Shown: positions 49,133 to 58,024 of the stretch, one piece after another
Layout of the letters: each line of letters opens with the position of its first letter
Numbering within the stretch: the first letter of the stretch is position 1
Source of the DNA: Methylophilaceae bacterium
Lineage (GTDB): Bacteria > Pseudomonadota > Gammaproteobacteria > Burkholderiales > Methylophilaceae
Length of the DNA: 64,000 nt
Direction of reading: 5' to 3'
NCBI GenBank assembly: GCA_905339275.1
Contig: CAJPFK010000038.1
Span: 124,001-188,000 of the forward strand
Notes under the pieces: generated by a model
Database searches by the model: none
Seen by the model: only the letters and a program-made list of their open reading frames with translations
What the model was told of the DNA's origin: nothing
Translations under genes and position numbers: made by a program

Positions 49133-49254
49133 ATATCGAAACATTCCTTCCAAGAGTTTTGTAAAAATGCAAGGCGCATCCAGATGAATCACATTCCGGC
49201 CGGGGCCGGCATCACGCTTCCATCTGCTTGAACCCGGCTCGAACCGGCTGCATG

Positions 49255-49275
49255 GCCGGGGCGTCAAGCCCCGGC
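49255..49275 (-). other. GC-rich hairpin between mxaF and mxaJ
   Basis: Eight-base arms (49255-49262 and 49268-49275) with a 5-base loop, 35 bases after the mxaF stop and without a T-run. Such a structure could protect the abundant mxaF message or mark a processing site. Confidence 0.5.
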
Positions 49276-49310
49276 GACACAGTTTTACTGATTACTGCTG
49301 GTTGATTGAA

Positions 49311-51110
49311 TTACAGGCTGAAGACCATCAAGCCACCACCCATGTTGGTATGCTCCTGCAATTCCTTGAAGGCGCCCACGGCACCCAGACCGGCACTAGG
49401 GTCTGTCAGGTCAAAAACCAGACCGACACCGGGCCAGCCGCCGACACCATACATGCTGCCGACATACTGCTTGCCCTTGAAGGAATAGGTCATCGGAGAG
49501 CCGATACCGCCGGAAGGCATCTTGAACTTCCACAACTCCTTGCCGTTGCTGTTATCCAATGCCTTGATATAGCCGTCCAGCGTGTTGTACCAGACCAGCC
49601 CGCCCTTGGTGAATAAGGTGCCGCCCCAGGCCGCAAACTTCTCCCACTTGGTCCACTTGGCCTTGCCTGTGGTCAGGTCGAATGCACGAATCTGACCCAT
49701 TTCCTTCTTGGTTGGGCCGTTCGGGCCAGGATACATTGCCAGCGTTGCACCGACGAAGAACTGGCCTGCGCGATACGGCAGCATGAACGGCTCCCAATCC
49801 ATACAGATATGGTTCAGCCCTGCATACAGCGTACGACTCTCGGGATCATAGGCATCCAGCCCCTGATTGTGGAACCCCATGGCGGATGGGCAGATGTTGG
49901 TACCCTTGTGATCCATGCGGGTGGAGAACTCGGGATCGCGCACAGGAACACCGCTCTTCAGGTCCACCTTCTTGAACACGTTGACTGCCGGATCCACTTT
50001 CTCGGCCACGATCAGGCCGCCGGTATCACGATTCAGGGTATAGAGGATACCGTTGCGGTCGATATGGCTGAGCAGCGGCGTCACCTTGCCGTTGACAGGC
50101 TGATCGGTCAGCACCATCTGGTTCACCCCGGCAAAATCCCATTCATCATGCGGCGTCTTTTGATAGCCCCACTTGGCCTTGCCTGTATCGACATCACGCG
50201 CCCAGATGGTCATGGTCCACTTGTTGTCGCCCGGGCGCATGGTTTCATTCCATGGCGCAGGATTGCCGGAACCGTAGTAGAACAGGTTCAGCTTGGGATC
50301 ATAGGCATACCAGCCCCAGTTGGTGCCGCCACCGATTTTCCAGGCATCGCCTTCCCATGTCTTGGTGCCGAGACCGAACTGGCCGTAATGCGGATTATCC
50401 TTGTTGAAATCCTTGGCCAGGTTCACCTCTTCATCCGGGCCGGTCGCGTAGGAACGCCACTTCAATGCGCCGGTTTTGAGATCGAAGGCATTTACCGCAC
50501 CGCGTACGCCCAGTTCGGCGCCGGAACAACCGATCAGCACGGTATCCTTGACCACGAAAGGCGCTTGCGTCAGTGTTGCGCCGACCTTGGGATCACAGAC
50601 TTCGACCTTCCAGTTTTCCCTGCCGGTCTTGGCATCCAGGGCCAGCAGATGGCCGTCAGCCTGCTTCTTGACGATCTGGCCTGCACCATAAGCCACACCG
50701 CGGTCGACGATATCGCAGCACATCACCGCCTTGACCGAAGCCTCCTGCTTGGGCTTGTGCGACCATACGATCCTGCCCGGGTCATTCAGGTTAACCGCAT
50801 AGGTATTGTTCGGAAAGGCTGAATGGATATACATCATGTCGCCAATGACCAGCGGCGCACCTTCGTGACCGTGCAGCACGCCGGTCGAGAACGACCAGGC
50901 CGCTTTCACATTCTTCACATTCCCCTTGTTGATCTGGTTCAGCGTGCTATTGTGCTGGCCATAGTAATTACCCGTCTGCAATGCCCATTGGTTCGGGTCT
51001 TGCTGGCGTTTGGTCAAATCATCATCTGCCATGGCAGGCTGCACTATTGCAAGCGCAAACAAACTGCCAATGGTCGCACCGAGTCCGGCGTTGACTATTT
51101 TGCGTTTCAT
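49311..51110 (-). CDS. mxaF: PQQ-dependent methanol dehydrogenase large subunit, calcium type
   Basis: Oxidises methanol to formaldehyde in the periplasm. The 599-residue precursor has a 28-residue signal peptide (cut after QPAMA), giving 571 residues. The vicinal disulfide MCC is at 131-132 (mature 103-104). The catalytic Asp is 325 (mature 297) in DEWDFAGVN; position +2 is Ala, as in calcium MxaF, whereas lanthanide XoxF has Asp there. Eight W-type beta-propeller repeats are visible. GGAGAGG precedes the ATG. The 411-base upstream region holds a duplicated leader. Presence of mxaI and mxaG confirms the calcium enzyme. Confidence 0.98.
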   Translation of the reverse strand: MKRKIVNAGLGATIGSLFALAIVQPAMADDDLTKRQQDPNQWALQTGNYYGQHNSTLNQINKGNVKNVKAAWSFSTGVLHGHEGAPLVIGDMMYIHSAFPNNTYAVNLNDPGRIVWSHKPKQEASVKAVMCCDIVDRGVAYGAGQIVKKQADGHLLALDAKTGRENWKVEVCDPKVGATLTQAPFVVKDTVLIGCSGAELGVRGAVNAFDLKTGALKWRSYATGPDEEVNLAKDFNKDNPHYGQFGLGTKTWEGDAWKIGGGTNWGWYAYDPKLNLFYYGSGNPAPWNETMRPGDNKWTMTIWARDVDTGKAKWGYQKTPHDEWDFAGVNQMVLTDQPVNGKVTPLLSHIDRNGILYTLNRDTGGLIVAEKVDPAVNVFKKVDLKSGVPVRDPEFSTRMDHKGTNICPSAMGFHNQGLDAYDPESRTLYAGLNHICMDWEPFMLPYRAGQFFVGATLAMYPGPNGPTKKEMGQIRAFDLTTGKAKWTKWEKFAAWGGTLFTKGGLVWYNTLDGYIKALDNSNGKELWKFKMPSGGIGSPMTYSFKGKQYVGSMYGVGGWPGVGLVFDLTDPSAGLGAVGAFKELQEHTNMGGGLMVFSL

Positions 51111-51112
51111 AT

Positions 51113-51240
51113 ACCTCTCCTGAATTTGATTGAATTACAAACTCTCTGCTGAAAGTTGTCGTTCAGCAGGCACACATTGTTAACAACTTGTTACATTTCC
51201 GGTATATGAATGATTCCCTGAATAGCGGGAAAGAATTCAT
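51113..51240. repeat. mxaF leader, copy 1 of a tandem duplication
   Basis: This copy adjoins the mxaF start and includes its ribosome site. It matches 51290-51415 over about 125 bases at an offset of about 177 bases. It contains an 18-base block at 51179-51196 identical in both copies, holding the dyad TAACAA-C-TTGTTA. On the minus strand a hairpin with arms CTGCTGAA/TTCAGCAG lies at about 51147-51169 in the untranslated leader. A TTCCC...GGGAA dyad lies at 51213-51231. Confidence 0.75.
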
Positions 51241-51289
51241 TACCTCCTGCATGCAACAATCAATGCCATTCAGGGTCATATTTTTATAT

Positions 51290-51415
51290 ATTTCTCCCGG
51301 ATTTGATCAAATTGCAAACACCCTGCCGAAAGTTGCTGTTCAGCAGGCAGGCATCGTTAACAACTTGTTACATCTCCAGTAGATAAAAAATCCCGGCAGG
51401 CCGGATAGAATTCAT
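51290..51415. repeat. mxaF leader, copy 2 of a tandem duplication
   Basis: A diverged second copy further upstream of mxaF. It keeps the 18-base block with the TAACAA-C-TTGTTA dyad at 51356-51373, the CTGCTGAA-type hairpin (one arm changed to a wobble pair) and the AGAATTCAT end. Its ribosome-site equivalent precedes no gene. It may be a second promoter for mxaF or a relic of a lost duplicated gene. Confidence 0.72.
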
Positions 51416-51467
51416 GATGTCCGCATCAACCCGCCATCCGGCAGGCGCATGCAAAAAATCTGGAAAG

Positions 51468-51483
51468 ATCGGGAAAAATTCAC
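51468..51483 (+). promoter_or_regulatory. CGGGAA-N3-TTC motif before the first two-component operon
   Basis: ATCGGGAAAAATTCAC, 39 bases upstream of the kinase start. Close relatives occur at 51226-51240, 53501-53516, 57259-57289 (minus strand) and, as a perfect dyad, 59412-59438. A shared regulator site is inferred from position and similarity only. Confidence 0.5.
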
Positions 51484-51521
51484 TACCGCAGGACATGAAC
51501 GTATAAGAGAATCGCGCCTCT

Positions 51522-52877
51522 ATGATGCTTAATAAGAAACGTTACAAATTCGGCGCACAACATCATCGGGATATTGTGATCGCCGCCTGCATTGTGGTGG
51601 TGGTTTACCTGCTATCGGCCTTATTCGACCTGGCCGAGTTTTTCATTGAATGGGCGGCCTCACTCGACCATGACGACCATTACAACATCGATGAACTTCC
51701 CATGGTGTTCCTGTCGATGGCGATTATCGCCATCTGGTTTTCCAGGCGGCGCATACGCGAACTCAACGCTGAAATCGCCATGCGCGCCAAGGCGGAAGCG
51801 AAATCCATGGAAAGCCTGGATATGTTCAGGTCCCTGTTCCAGGAAGGGTTAAGCGGCAATTTCATCGCCGATGCAAAAGGCAATGTCGTACTTTGCAATG
51901 AAGCATTCCGCATCATGTCGGGAATGACGCTCAACGCGCAGCAGAAATTCAATCTGGCTACAGCGCTGGGCAGGCAGGAATGGGAGACGCTCCTGGAAAA
52001 ATTGAAGGAATCGGAATATCTGGATTTTTCCGAGCTTGCCCTGAAACGGCCGGACAAAGGAGCATGGGTTGTCATGGCAAGATTCAGGACGTCATTATTG
52101 AACAAGGATCAAGGCTGCGAGATTCACGGCTATTTTACCGACATCACCGAACAGTATCTGGCAGAAAGAGAGCTGGCCACTCTTCTGGTTGAGAACCGTG
52201 CACTGACCAGGCATGCCATGCAGGTGCAGGAAGAGGAACGCTGCCACCTAGCGCGGGAAATCCATGACGACCTGGGACAATACCTGACCGCCATCAGGCT
52301 CGATGCCGCCACTATCCCGAGAGACACTGAAAACGGGGCTGCCGGGATTCATGCCGAGCGCATCGCCAGGCATGCCGAGCATATCCAGGCAGCCATCAAA
52401 AGAATCATCAAACGGCTCAGGCCCGCGGCGCTTGACGCACACGGCCTGACCGAAGCGGTTCGCTGTCTTGCGCGCGACTGGCGCAAGCAGAACCCGGATA
52501 TCCGTTGCGACCTGGAACTCGACGAAAGCTGCAGCAACTTACCGGAGTTCATCGGTATCATCACCTACCGCATCGTACAGGAAGCCCTCACCAATATTGC
52601 CCGGCACGCAAGGGCATCCCGGGTAAACATTCTGATACAGCGCATCCAGCCAGACGGCACGCCCTGTCTGCTGGTACAAATACAGGATAACGGCATAGGA
52701 TTCGAACCCGCTTCACAGCATTCGTCCTTCGGCCTGACCGGAATGCGGGAGCGCATCGAGTCGGCCCAGGGCACATTCAAGCTGGCCAGTCGCAAGGGTG
52801 CCGGCGTACTGATTTCCGCCAGGATTCCACTTAATACCGTAAAAAGATCCGAATATGTCGAAAATATTGCTGGCTGA
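51522..52877 (+). CDS. NarL-type sensor histidine kinase with PAS domain
   Basis: A 451-residue kinase. Two membrane helices (about 17-38 and 60-75) enclose a short loop rich in Asp, His and Glu (SLDHDDHYNIDELP). A coiled segment and PAS domain (about 100-215) follow, then HisKA_3 with the phosphorylated His in EEERCHLAREIHDDLGQYL and an HATPase domain (DNGIGFEPASQHSSFGLTGM). It is divergent from mxaF and overlaps its response regulator by 23 bases. In Paracoccus and Methylobacterium, regulators of this kind (MoxYX, MxcQE, MxbDM) control mxaF. A role in mxa control here is inferred from position. Confidence 0.85.
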   Translation: MMLNKKRYKFGAQHHRDIVIAACIVVVVYLLSALFDLAEFFIEWAASLDHDDHYNIDELPMVFLSMAIIAIWFSRRRIRELNAEIAMRAKAEAKSMESLDMFRSLFQEGLSGNFIADAKGNVVLCNEAFRIMSGMTLNAQQKFNLATALGRQEWETLLEKLKESEYLDFSELALKRPDKGAWVVMARFRTSLLNKDQGCEIHGYFTDITEQYLAERELATLLVENRALTRHAMQVQEEERCHLAREIHDDLGQYLTAIRLDAATIPRDTENGAAGIHAERIARHAEHIQAAIKRIIKRLRPAALDAHGLTEAVRCLARDWRKQNPDIRCDLELDESCSNLPEFIGIITYRIVQEALTNIARHARASRVNILIQRIQPDGTPCLLVQIQDNGIGFEPASQHSSFGLTGMRERIESAQGTFKLASRKGAGVLISARIPLNTVKRSEYVENIAG

Positions 52878-53493
52878 TGACCACGCCGTTGTCCGGCAGG
52901 GACTGAAAATGCTGCTCGAACAGGCAGGATACAACGTGGTTGCGGAAGCAGAAAACGGCGAACGGACCCTGCAGCTCTGGCAGGAACACCGCCCGGACAT
53001 CGGTTTGCTGGATCTCGACATGGCAGGGATCGGCGGCATGGAAACCCTGCAACGCATCCTGGCACGCGATGCCCATGCAAAAATACTGATTTTCAGCATG
53101 CATGACGACAACATCTATGCGGCGAGAGCGATACAGGCTGGCGCACGCGGATATGTGGTCAAGACGGATGCGCCTCAGGTGCTGCTGGAAGCCATCGGGC
53201 AGATTCTGCGCGGCGGCCGTTATATTGCCCATGACCTGGCCCAGCATCTGGCGCTCGACCGCTTCTCGCTGGCGGACAAGCCTCTGGACAAGCTCTCGCC
53301 GCGTGAATTTGAAGTATTCCGCCGGATCGCCGAAGGCGAATCGCTATCCGGCATCTCGGAGCACCTGCACATCGGCTATAAAACCGCAGCCAACATCCAG
53401 ACGCAGGTACGCCAGAAGCTGGGCGTGCAGACCACCGGTCAGCTTGTACATATGGCCATTCGCTACGGCATTGTAGAAAAAGGGAGTAAATGA
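52855..53493 (+). CDS. NarL/LuxR-family response regulator
   Basis: A 212-residue regulator: receiver (about 1-120) with DD near 8-9, the phospho-acceptor in LLDLDMAG and the Lys in YVVKTD, then a LuxR-type HTH (LSPREFEVFRRIAEGESLSGIS, TQVRQKLGV). The usual MPG after the acceptor reads MAG. It is encoded with the PAS kinase upstream and resembles the second regulator at 57380-58024 (AREFEVFRLIAEGNS), so the two systems may be related by duplication or converge on one regulon. Confidence 0.88.
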   Translation: MSKILLADDHAVVRQGLKMLLEQAGYNVVAEAENGERTLQLWQEHRPDIGLLDLDMAGIGGMETLQRILARDAHAKILIFSMHDDNIYAARAIQAGARGYVVKTDAPQVLLEAIGQILRGGRYIAHDLAQHLALDRFSLADKPLDKLSPREFEVFRRIAEGESLSGISEHLHIGYKTAANIQTQVRQKLGVQTTGQLVHMAIRYGIVEKGSK

Positions 53494-53500
53494 CATCGGC

Positions 53501-53516
53501 ATCGGGAATGTTTCAC
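53501..53516 (+). promoter_or_regulatory. CGGGAA-N3-TTC motif after the first response regulator
   Basis: ATCGGGAATGTTTCAC differs from the motif at 51468-51483 only in the 3-base centre. It lies 7 bases after the stop and before a terminator at 53635, so its target gene, if any, is unclear. Confidence 0.35.
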
Positions 53517-53634
53517 TGTTTCAGCGGACGAAAATGCTTCATCCTTGAGACTGGAATTTGCGATATTTGACCTCACAAATTCTGCTTATATTTTCCATAG
53601 TATGTTCGTCATCTCCATAGCGAAAATACTTTAG

Positions 53635-53660
53635 AGCCGGCTACCAGCCGGCTTTTTTTT
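53635..53660 (+). terminator. Intrinsic terminator after the first two-component operon
   Basis: Six-base GC arms (53636-53641 and 53647-53652) with a 5-base loop, extended by an A-T pair, and a run of eight T. It ends the kinase/regulator transcript. Confidence 0.87.
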
Positions 53661-53693
53661 GATTCCCGGGCCCCGTTTACGCCATGATGCACG

Positions 53694-54422
53694 ATGAATA
53701 AACCGCCAATGATCGCCAATGGATTGCATTCCAAAGCCAGGCTGGCCGGCACGGCGTTTCTCCTTCTCGTACCATGCCTCGTGTTCGCAGCCGGTTCAGA
53801 CAAACCGTCATATTCCCCAATCACCGGAACCGGCACGGACATCCTTGCCGCAAAAAATCTCGTCATCCAAACCGCGCAAGAAGAGATGCATGCGCATTCA
53901 GATGACCTGCGCGCGGTCATGCAGGCCTTCTACAGGCACAACCCCGGTGAATTAAGGAAAAGCACCAGCGTCAGCGCAGAAGAAATGGTGCAATGGGTAT
54001 TTGAAGGGCCGTTCGGCTGGAAATTTGAATCAATCCGGCGAGTCCGTAAAACCGATGCGCTCAACCTATGCCTCAGCCCGGAGTTTCAAGGGGATCGCGT
54101 ACTGGCACTGATTACCGGCCTGCAAACCATGCTCATCAGCGCCTATGGCGGCGAAACCGAATTTCATTTCCCCCATCCCATCAATCCCCAATATTTGTAC
54201 CTGGCCGCACGCAACATTGAGATAACGCTCAGGAAACTCAAGCATCCAGGCCGCGAGCAAGACGGGCTTGACCTGGCTGGCGACGGGACCGATCCCGGGA
54301 TCGAAACCACGCTGACAGCGCTTGCCAGGCGCGTCGACCTGCATGCCATGCATTTTGCAAGTCAGGCGGGCACACCGCTCAGACACGCAGATGCAGATAC
54401 GGCCTCATTCGTCGGGTTCTAG
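53694..54422 (+). CDS. Secreted protein of unknown function
   Basis: A 242-residue protein with a signal peptide (about 16-34, GTAFLLLVPCLVFAAG). The mature part contains VIQTAQEEMHAHSDDLRAVMQ, a WVFEGPFGWKFESIRRVRKTD block, two cysteine-poor helices and FHFPHPINPQYLYLAARNIEITLRKLK, and ends with a His/Asp-rich region (DLHAMHFASQ, RHADADT). I do not recognise the family. It lies between the mxa-adjacent two-component operon and the TonB receptor, read in the plus direction, and precedes another unknown secreted protein. Confidence 0.6.
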   Translation: MNKPPMIANGLHSKARLAGTAFLLLVPCLVFAAGSDKPSYSPITGTGTDILAAKNLVIQTAQEEMHAHSDDLRAVMQAFYRHNPGELRKSTSVSAEEMVQWVFEGPFGWKFESIRRVRKTDALNLCLSPEFQGDRVLALITGLQTMLISAYGGETEFHFPHPINPQYLYLAARNIEITLRKLKHPGREQDGLDLAGDGTDPGIETTLTALARRVDLHAMHFASQAGTPLRHADADTASFVGF

Positions 54423-54489
54423 ATTGCCCTACACTTTCGCTTCCTTATCGCATGACCGCCTGCCAGCCTCAATTCATTGAAAGATCGCC

Positions 54490-54837
54490 ATGTACATGCG
54501 CTTGATTGCCGTTCTTGCAGCCTGCTTCATGCCATACCAGGCCGCATTTCCCGAAGAATCCCGCGATCTCCCGGAACATCCGGCTGGCCGTGTGGAGTTC
54601 ATCGAGCTCGACGATGCAGACTGCGCAATCAAGGGCGGAAAGCTGGTCGCGCTGCAACATACGCACCATGCGCAGGCCATTGAAGTGTGGGTGGATCGCT
54701 GGTTCATGCAGGTCAAAACTGCCGATCACACCAGGCACAAATTGCTCCCCTGGCAGCCTCCGGTACCGCTGGGCTGTTCGATGACCGTTTCCGGAGAACA
54801 GCACTGGACGCTATATAGCGCCACGCCACTGGAATAA
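54490..54837 (+). CDS. Small secreted protein of unknown function
   Basis: A 115-residue protein with a signal peptide (LIAVLAACFMPYQAAF). Two cysteines in the mature part (DDADCAIKGG and PLGCSMTV) could form a disulfide around a small beta-rich domain. VALQHTHHAQAIEVWVD is His-rich. Not recognised. It follows the other unknown secreted gene by 67 bases and faces the TonB receptor tail to tail; the two plus-strand genes may form an operon. Confidence 0.6.
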   Translation: MYMRLIAVLAACFMPYQAAFPEESRDLPEHPAGRVEFIELDDADCAIKGGKLVALQHTHHAQAIEVWVDRWFMQVKTADHTRHKLLPWQPPVPLGCSMTVSGEQHWTLYSATPLE

Positions 54838-54859
54838 CCCGCTCACAGGCTGCTGCAAA

Positions 54860-54899
54860 TAAAAAAGCGAGCCGAATCTGGGGAGATTGTAGGCTCGCT
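54860..54899 (-). terminator. Intrinsic terminator of the TonB receptor gene
   Basis: Eight-base arms AGCGAGCC/GGCTCGCT (54866-54873 and 54892-54899); on the minus strand a six-T run follows. It can also stop plus-strand transcripts only weakly. Confidence 0.8.
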
Positions 54900-54906
54900 G
54901 TGAGAG

Positions 54907-54928
54907 GAGGGTATCCTGGGATACCCTC
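54907..54928. other. Perfect 10-2-10 palindrome after the TonB receptor stop
   Basis: GAGGGTATCC-TG-GGATACCCTC, 30 bases downstream of the receptor stop and 7 bases before its terminator hairpin, when read on the minus strand. No T-run follows. A stem this exact may stabilise the 3' end or bind a protein. Confidence 0.45.
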
Positions 54929-54957
54929 AACGCACCCGGAGATAACCGTTGGTTTTA

Positions 54958-57141
54958 TTAAAAGTCGTAGCGGATGCCGCCGAAGACCTGACGTTCACGA
55001 CCTGCAACTTTGCCGTCTACGCGGCTGATCAGATACTCTTTATCGGCAAGGTTATGTGCGCTCAGGAAATAAGTGGCCTTCGAGCCAGTCGGTTTGAAAT
55101 TGACCGATGCGTTCAGCAAGGTGTAAGAAGGAATAAGACCTTCTGTACCGGTCAAGTCTTCAACTCTTGTATTGTCTCTGTCTGAGTATTGTTTGCTTAC
55201 ATAATCAATACCAATACGGGCATCAAGACCGATTGGATGTTGGTAACCAAAACTGATAGAAGCAATATCACGAGGGGCATAAGGCAAGCGATTACCCTTC
55301 TTTACATCATCACCATTGAATTCGGCATCCTTGGAAAATTTAGATGTGAATACATTGGTGTATGAACCGACAATATAGAAATTGTGAGGCGTGTTATAGA
55401 TAGTCCCGAAATCTACACGTCCACCCAACTCGATACCGCTGTGCTCGGATTCGCCAGCATTGCCAAAGAAGCCTTCTTCACCCAGCACGATATCGTCTAT
55501 TTTTGTATGGAAGAATGTAGTTTCGAATGAGACGCCCTTGAAGTAGTTGGAGCGCACACCAATTTCCCAGTTAACGCTTTCCTCGAACTTGGTCTTGTTC
55601 AGCGTGTCTCCGCCATCACCAACGAAATCACTGATGTCATCGAGGTCACGTGAAGGACGTGGAGGACCAAATCCTTTATGAACACCCGCAAATACTGTGG
55701 TATTAGCAATTCCACTCCATGTCAAACCAAAACCAGGTAATACTTCGGTCTGTTTGTTATCCAGCTTAAGGCTTACATCCGTATTATCCGCACGGATGAC
55801 ATGCGTCTTGACTCTGTAATCCTCAATTCTCACGCCCGGCGTGAATGACCAGTCGCCGACATAGAATGTATTTTGTGCGTAATAGGAAATTGCCTCGACA
55901 TCGATCTTGACTTCTTCACGAGGCCGTTCATTTGCTTTTGCGTAGGAAAGACTTTGGAACCTCGGATCTCCACCACGAATCTGGCGACGGCGCTGGTCTT
56001 CTTCATGGTAGCGCATACCAATCACAGCATCGCTTTCAACGCCAAACAGGTTATGGCTGAAATCCAGGCGTGGCTCAACACCATAGAATGTGAAACTGCG
56101 AGGGCGATGACGACCACCACACGCTGCTGCAGACGCCTCAGTTGCGAGCACGTCACTACACCGGTCTAATCCAGAATAACCCGGGGCTCCATCTGCTTCG
56201 CCCGGATCGTTGATCTGGCGGAATGAGGTACGGAAAGTATCAGAATAGTAAGCATTGGTGCTTAACTTCATACGCTCATCAATAGCAAAAATATGCTGCA
56301 GTTGAACAGTTTTACGATCCAGTTCAAATTTATCATTTTTGCCAGTAGGTGCTTGAAACTTGTCTTCAGCGTACTCTAATGTGCCAAGTCCTGTTTCAGA
56401 GATATGAGAATCTTCTTCATAGTAGCCCACCTTGGCAATCACGGTCTGGCGGTCAGTCAGGTTCAACTGCCCCTTAACCATCAGATCACGAACATCAAAA
56501 TCATGATTGTCACGAATGCCATCACCCTTCTTTTGCAGGGCATCAATCATAATGCCACCACGTTCATTGCCGTAACCAATATTGACATGACCGCCAACAA
56601 AATCATTATTGCCTGCCATACCGGTCACGCTACCTGCGAAACCATCTGTAGGCACAGGCTTGGTAACGAAGTTAATCATGCCGCCGATAGTTTGAGGACC
56701 GTAGAGAATCTGGCCAGAGCCTTTTACAACCTCAATACGCTGCACTCGCTCAATTGGAGTTGTAAAATGTGACGCTGGGTCTCCGTATGGTGCCAGGAAC
56801 AAAGGCATGCCATCTTCCATCAAAAGTGTACGCGAACTGCGTCTTGGCTCCAGACCTCTGATACCGATATTCAGACCCAGACCAAAGGTGTTCTCACCAA
56901 CAATATGCACACCGGGAACATTCTTCAATGCTTCCTGCACTGAGAATGGACGCTTGACGTCAAGCTCTTCTTCATCAACAACACTAAAAGAACCTGGCAC
57001 TGCCTCGAGATTTGAGGGAAGAATGCCGGTCACAGCCACCGTATCCGTGACCACTTTCTCTTCTTCTGCAAAAGAGGCAACTGGCAACATGGCAAATGCC
57101 GACATTACGGCAATTACTGTCATTTTTGGTTTGAGATTCAT
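54958..57141 (-). CDS. FecA-like TonB-dependent outer-membrane receptor
   Basis: A 727-residue receptor: signal peptide (about 9-25), an N-terminal TonB-box-like segment (TVAVTGIL), a plug domain (about 45-160; LKNVPGVHIVG, NIGIRGLEPRRSSRTLLMEDGMP) and a beta-barrel ending in aromatic FGGIRYDF. The plug pattern matches FecA-type ferric citrate receptors, but no fecIR sigma/anti-sigma pair is adjacent. Codon use looks more AT-rich than the neighbours by eye. Next to a methanol-oxidation locus, other metal complexes, including lanthanides, are possible substrates; the sequence does not decide this. Confidence 0.9.
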   Translation of the reverse strand: MNLKPKMTVIAVMSAFAMLPVASFAEEEKVVTDTVAVTGILPSNLEAVPGSFSVVDEEELDVKRPFSVQEALKNVPGVHIVGENTFGLGLNIGIRGLEPRRSSRTLLMEDGMPLFLAPYGDPASHFTTPIERVQRIEVVKGSGQILYGPQTIGGMINFVTKPVPTDGFAGSVTGMAGNNDFVGGHVNIGYGNERGGIMIDALQKKGDGIRDNHDFDVRDLMVKGQLNLTDRQTVIAKVGYYEEDSHISETGLGTLEYAEDKFQAPTGKNDKFELDRKTVQLQHIFAIDERMKLSTNAYYSDTFRTSFRQINDPGEADGAPGYSGLDRCSDVLATEASAAACGGRHRPRSFTFYGVEPRLDFSHNLFGVESDAVIGMRYHEEDQRRRQIRGGDPRFQSLSYAKANERPREEVKIDVEAISYYAQNTFYVGDWSFTPGVRIEDYRVKTHVIRADNTDVSLKLDNKQTEVLPGFGLTWSGIANTTVFAGVHKGFGPPRPSRDLDDISDFVGDGGDTLNKTKFEESVNWEIGVRSNYFKGVSFETTFFHTKIDDIVLGEEGFFGNAGESEHSGIELGGRVDFGTIYNTPHNFYIVGSYTNVFTSKFSKDAEFNGDDVKKGNRLPYAPRDIASISFGYQHPIGLDARIGIDYVSKQYSDRDNTRVEDLTGTEGLIPSYTLLNASVNFKPTGSKATYFLSAHNLADKEYLISRVDGKVAGRERQVFGGIRYDF

Positions 57142-57258
57142 ACTTGCTCCATATGCTGATGCTTTTAGGTGAAATCCAAATCCGCGGCCATTTGAATGGC
57201 CGGCGGAATGGCTGCGGATATTCTAGGGTTGGCAGCAGCAGGGGAGATACCTCGATAA

Positions 57259-57289
57259 TCCCGAATAATGATGGGAGTTTTTCCCGAAT
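57259..57289 (-). promoter_or_regulatory. Paired ATTCGGGA direct repeats before the TonB receptor
   Basis: On the minus strand ATTCGGGA occurs twice, at 57282-57289 and 57259-57266, with a 23-base period. The first copy continues as CGGGAAAAACTCCC, close to the dyad at 59412-59438. It lies about 120-150 bases upstream of the receptor start. Two turns of helix between sites suits binding by a NarL-type regulator. Confidence 0.5.
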
Positions 57290-57379
57290 GACACGGCGAG
57301 GGCTAAATCGTGAGAGTGGGCAAGGCGGGGTGATGCTGCTCGAGCATCGGGGTGAGGCCAGAAACTCGTGAGTACTGCT

Positions 57380-58024
57380 TCAGCTTTCGATCAGGCCGTG
57401 CCGGATAGCCAGCCGCACGAGCTCGACAGGGCTGTTGACCCCAAGCTTCTGGCGGATCATGGTCTGGTAATTGGCAACGGTCTTTTGGCTGATATTGAGC
57501 AGGCGCCCGATATCCTCCGCGCTGTTGCCTTCTGCAATCAGCCTGAATACCTCGAATTCACGGGCCGAGAGTTTTTTCGATAGCGTATCTTCGCCGGAGA
57601 CGCTTTGAAGCGCCATTTTTTGCGCCACGGCTGGGCTGATATAAGTGCCCCCTACTGCAGCTTTTTTGACGGCATGGATGAGATCCTCCGCCATACCCGA
57701 TTTTGCCACATAGCTTTTGGCCCCCATGCTCAAGGCCTGATAGGCAAACGCGGCATTTTCGTGCATGGAGAACACGACCACGCGCGCCTGCGGGCTGCGC
57801 CCGAGTATTCGACGCAAAGCCTCCAGCCCGCCCATGCCTGGCATCGACAGATCCATCACAACAACATCAGGCAGCAGTTCGGTAAATAACTGGTAAGCCT
57901 GCTCGCCGCTTTCGGCCTCGGCAACCACTTCCATGCCGGGTTTCTGCTCCAGCAGGCGGCGCAAGCCGGAGCGTACGACCGCGTGGTCATCGACCAGAAT
58001 GATGCGGATGTTGTCCTGGCTCAT
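57380..58024 (-). CDS. MxaX-like NarL-family response regulator
   Basis: A 214-residue regulator: receiver (about 5-125) with DDH near 12-13, phospho-acceptor in VVMDLSMPGMGG and Lys in YVAKSG, and a LuxR-type HTH (SAREFEVFRLIAEGNSAEDIG, MIRQKLGVNS). Its start overlaps the kinase stop by 4 bases. It lies between the kinase and the TonB receptor on the same strand, and could control the receptor, mxaF, or both. Paracoccus MoxX is of this type. Confidence 0.87.
   Translation of the reverse strand: MSQDNIRIILVDDHAVVRSGLRRLLEQKPGMEVVAEAESGEQAYQLFTELLPDVVVMDLSMPGMGGLEALRRILGRSPQARVVVFSMHENAAFAYQALSMGAKSYVAKSGMAEDLIHAVKKAAVGGTYISPAVAQKMALQSVSGEDTLSKKLSAREFEVFRLIAEGNSAEDIGRLLNISQKTVANYQTMIRQKLGVNSPVELVRLAIRHGLIES

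Noticed and set aside
49311-51110. XoxF-type lanthanide methanol dehydrogenase
   Set aside because: The residue two after the catalytic Asp is Ala, and mxaI and mxaG are present, so this is MxaF.
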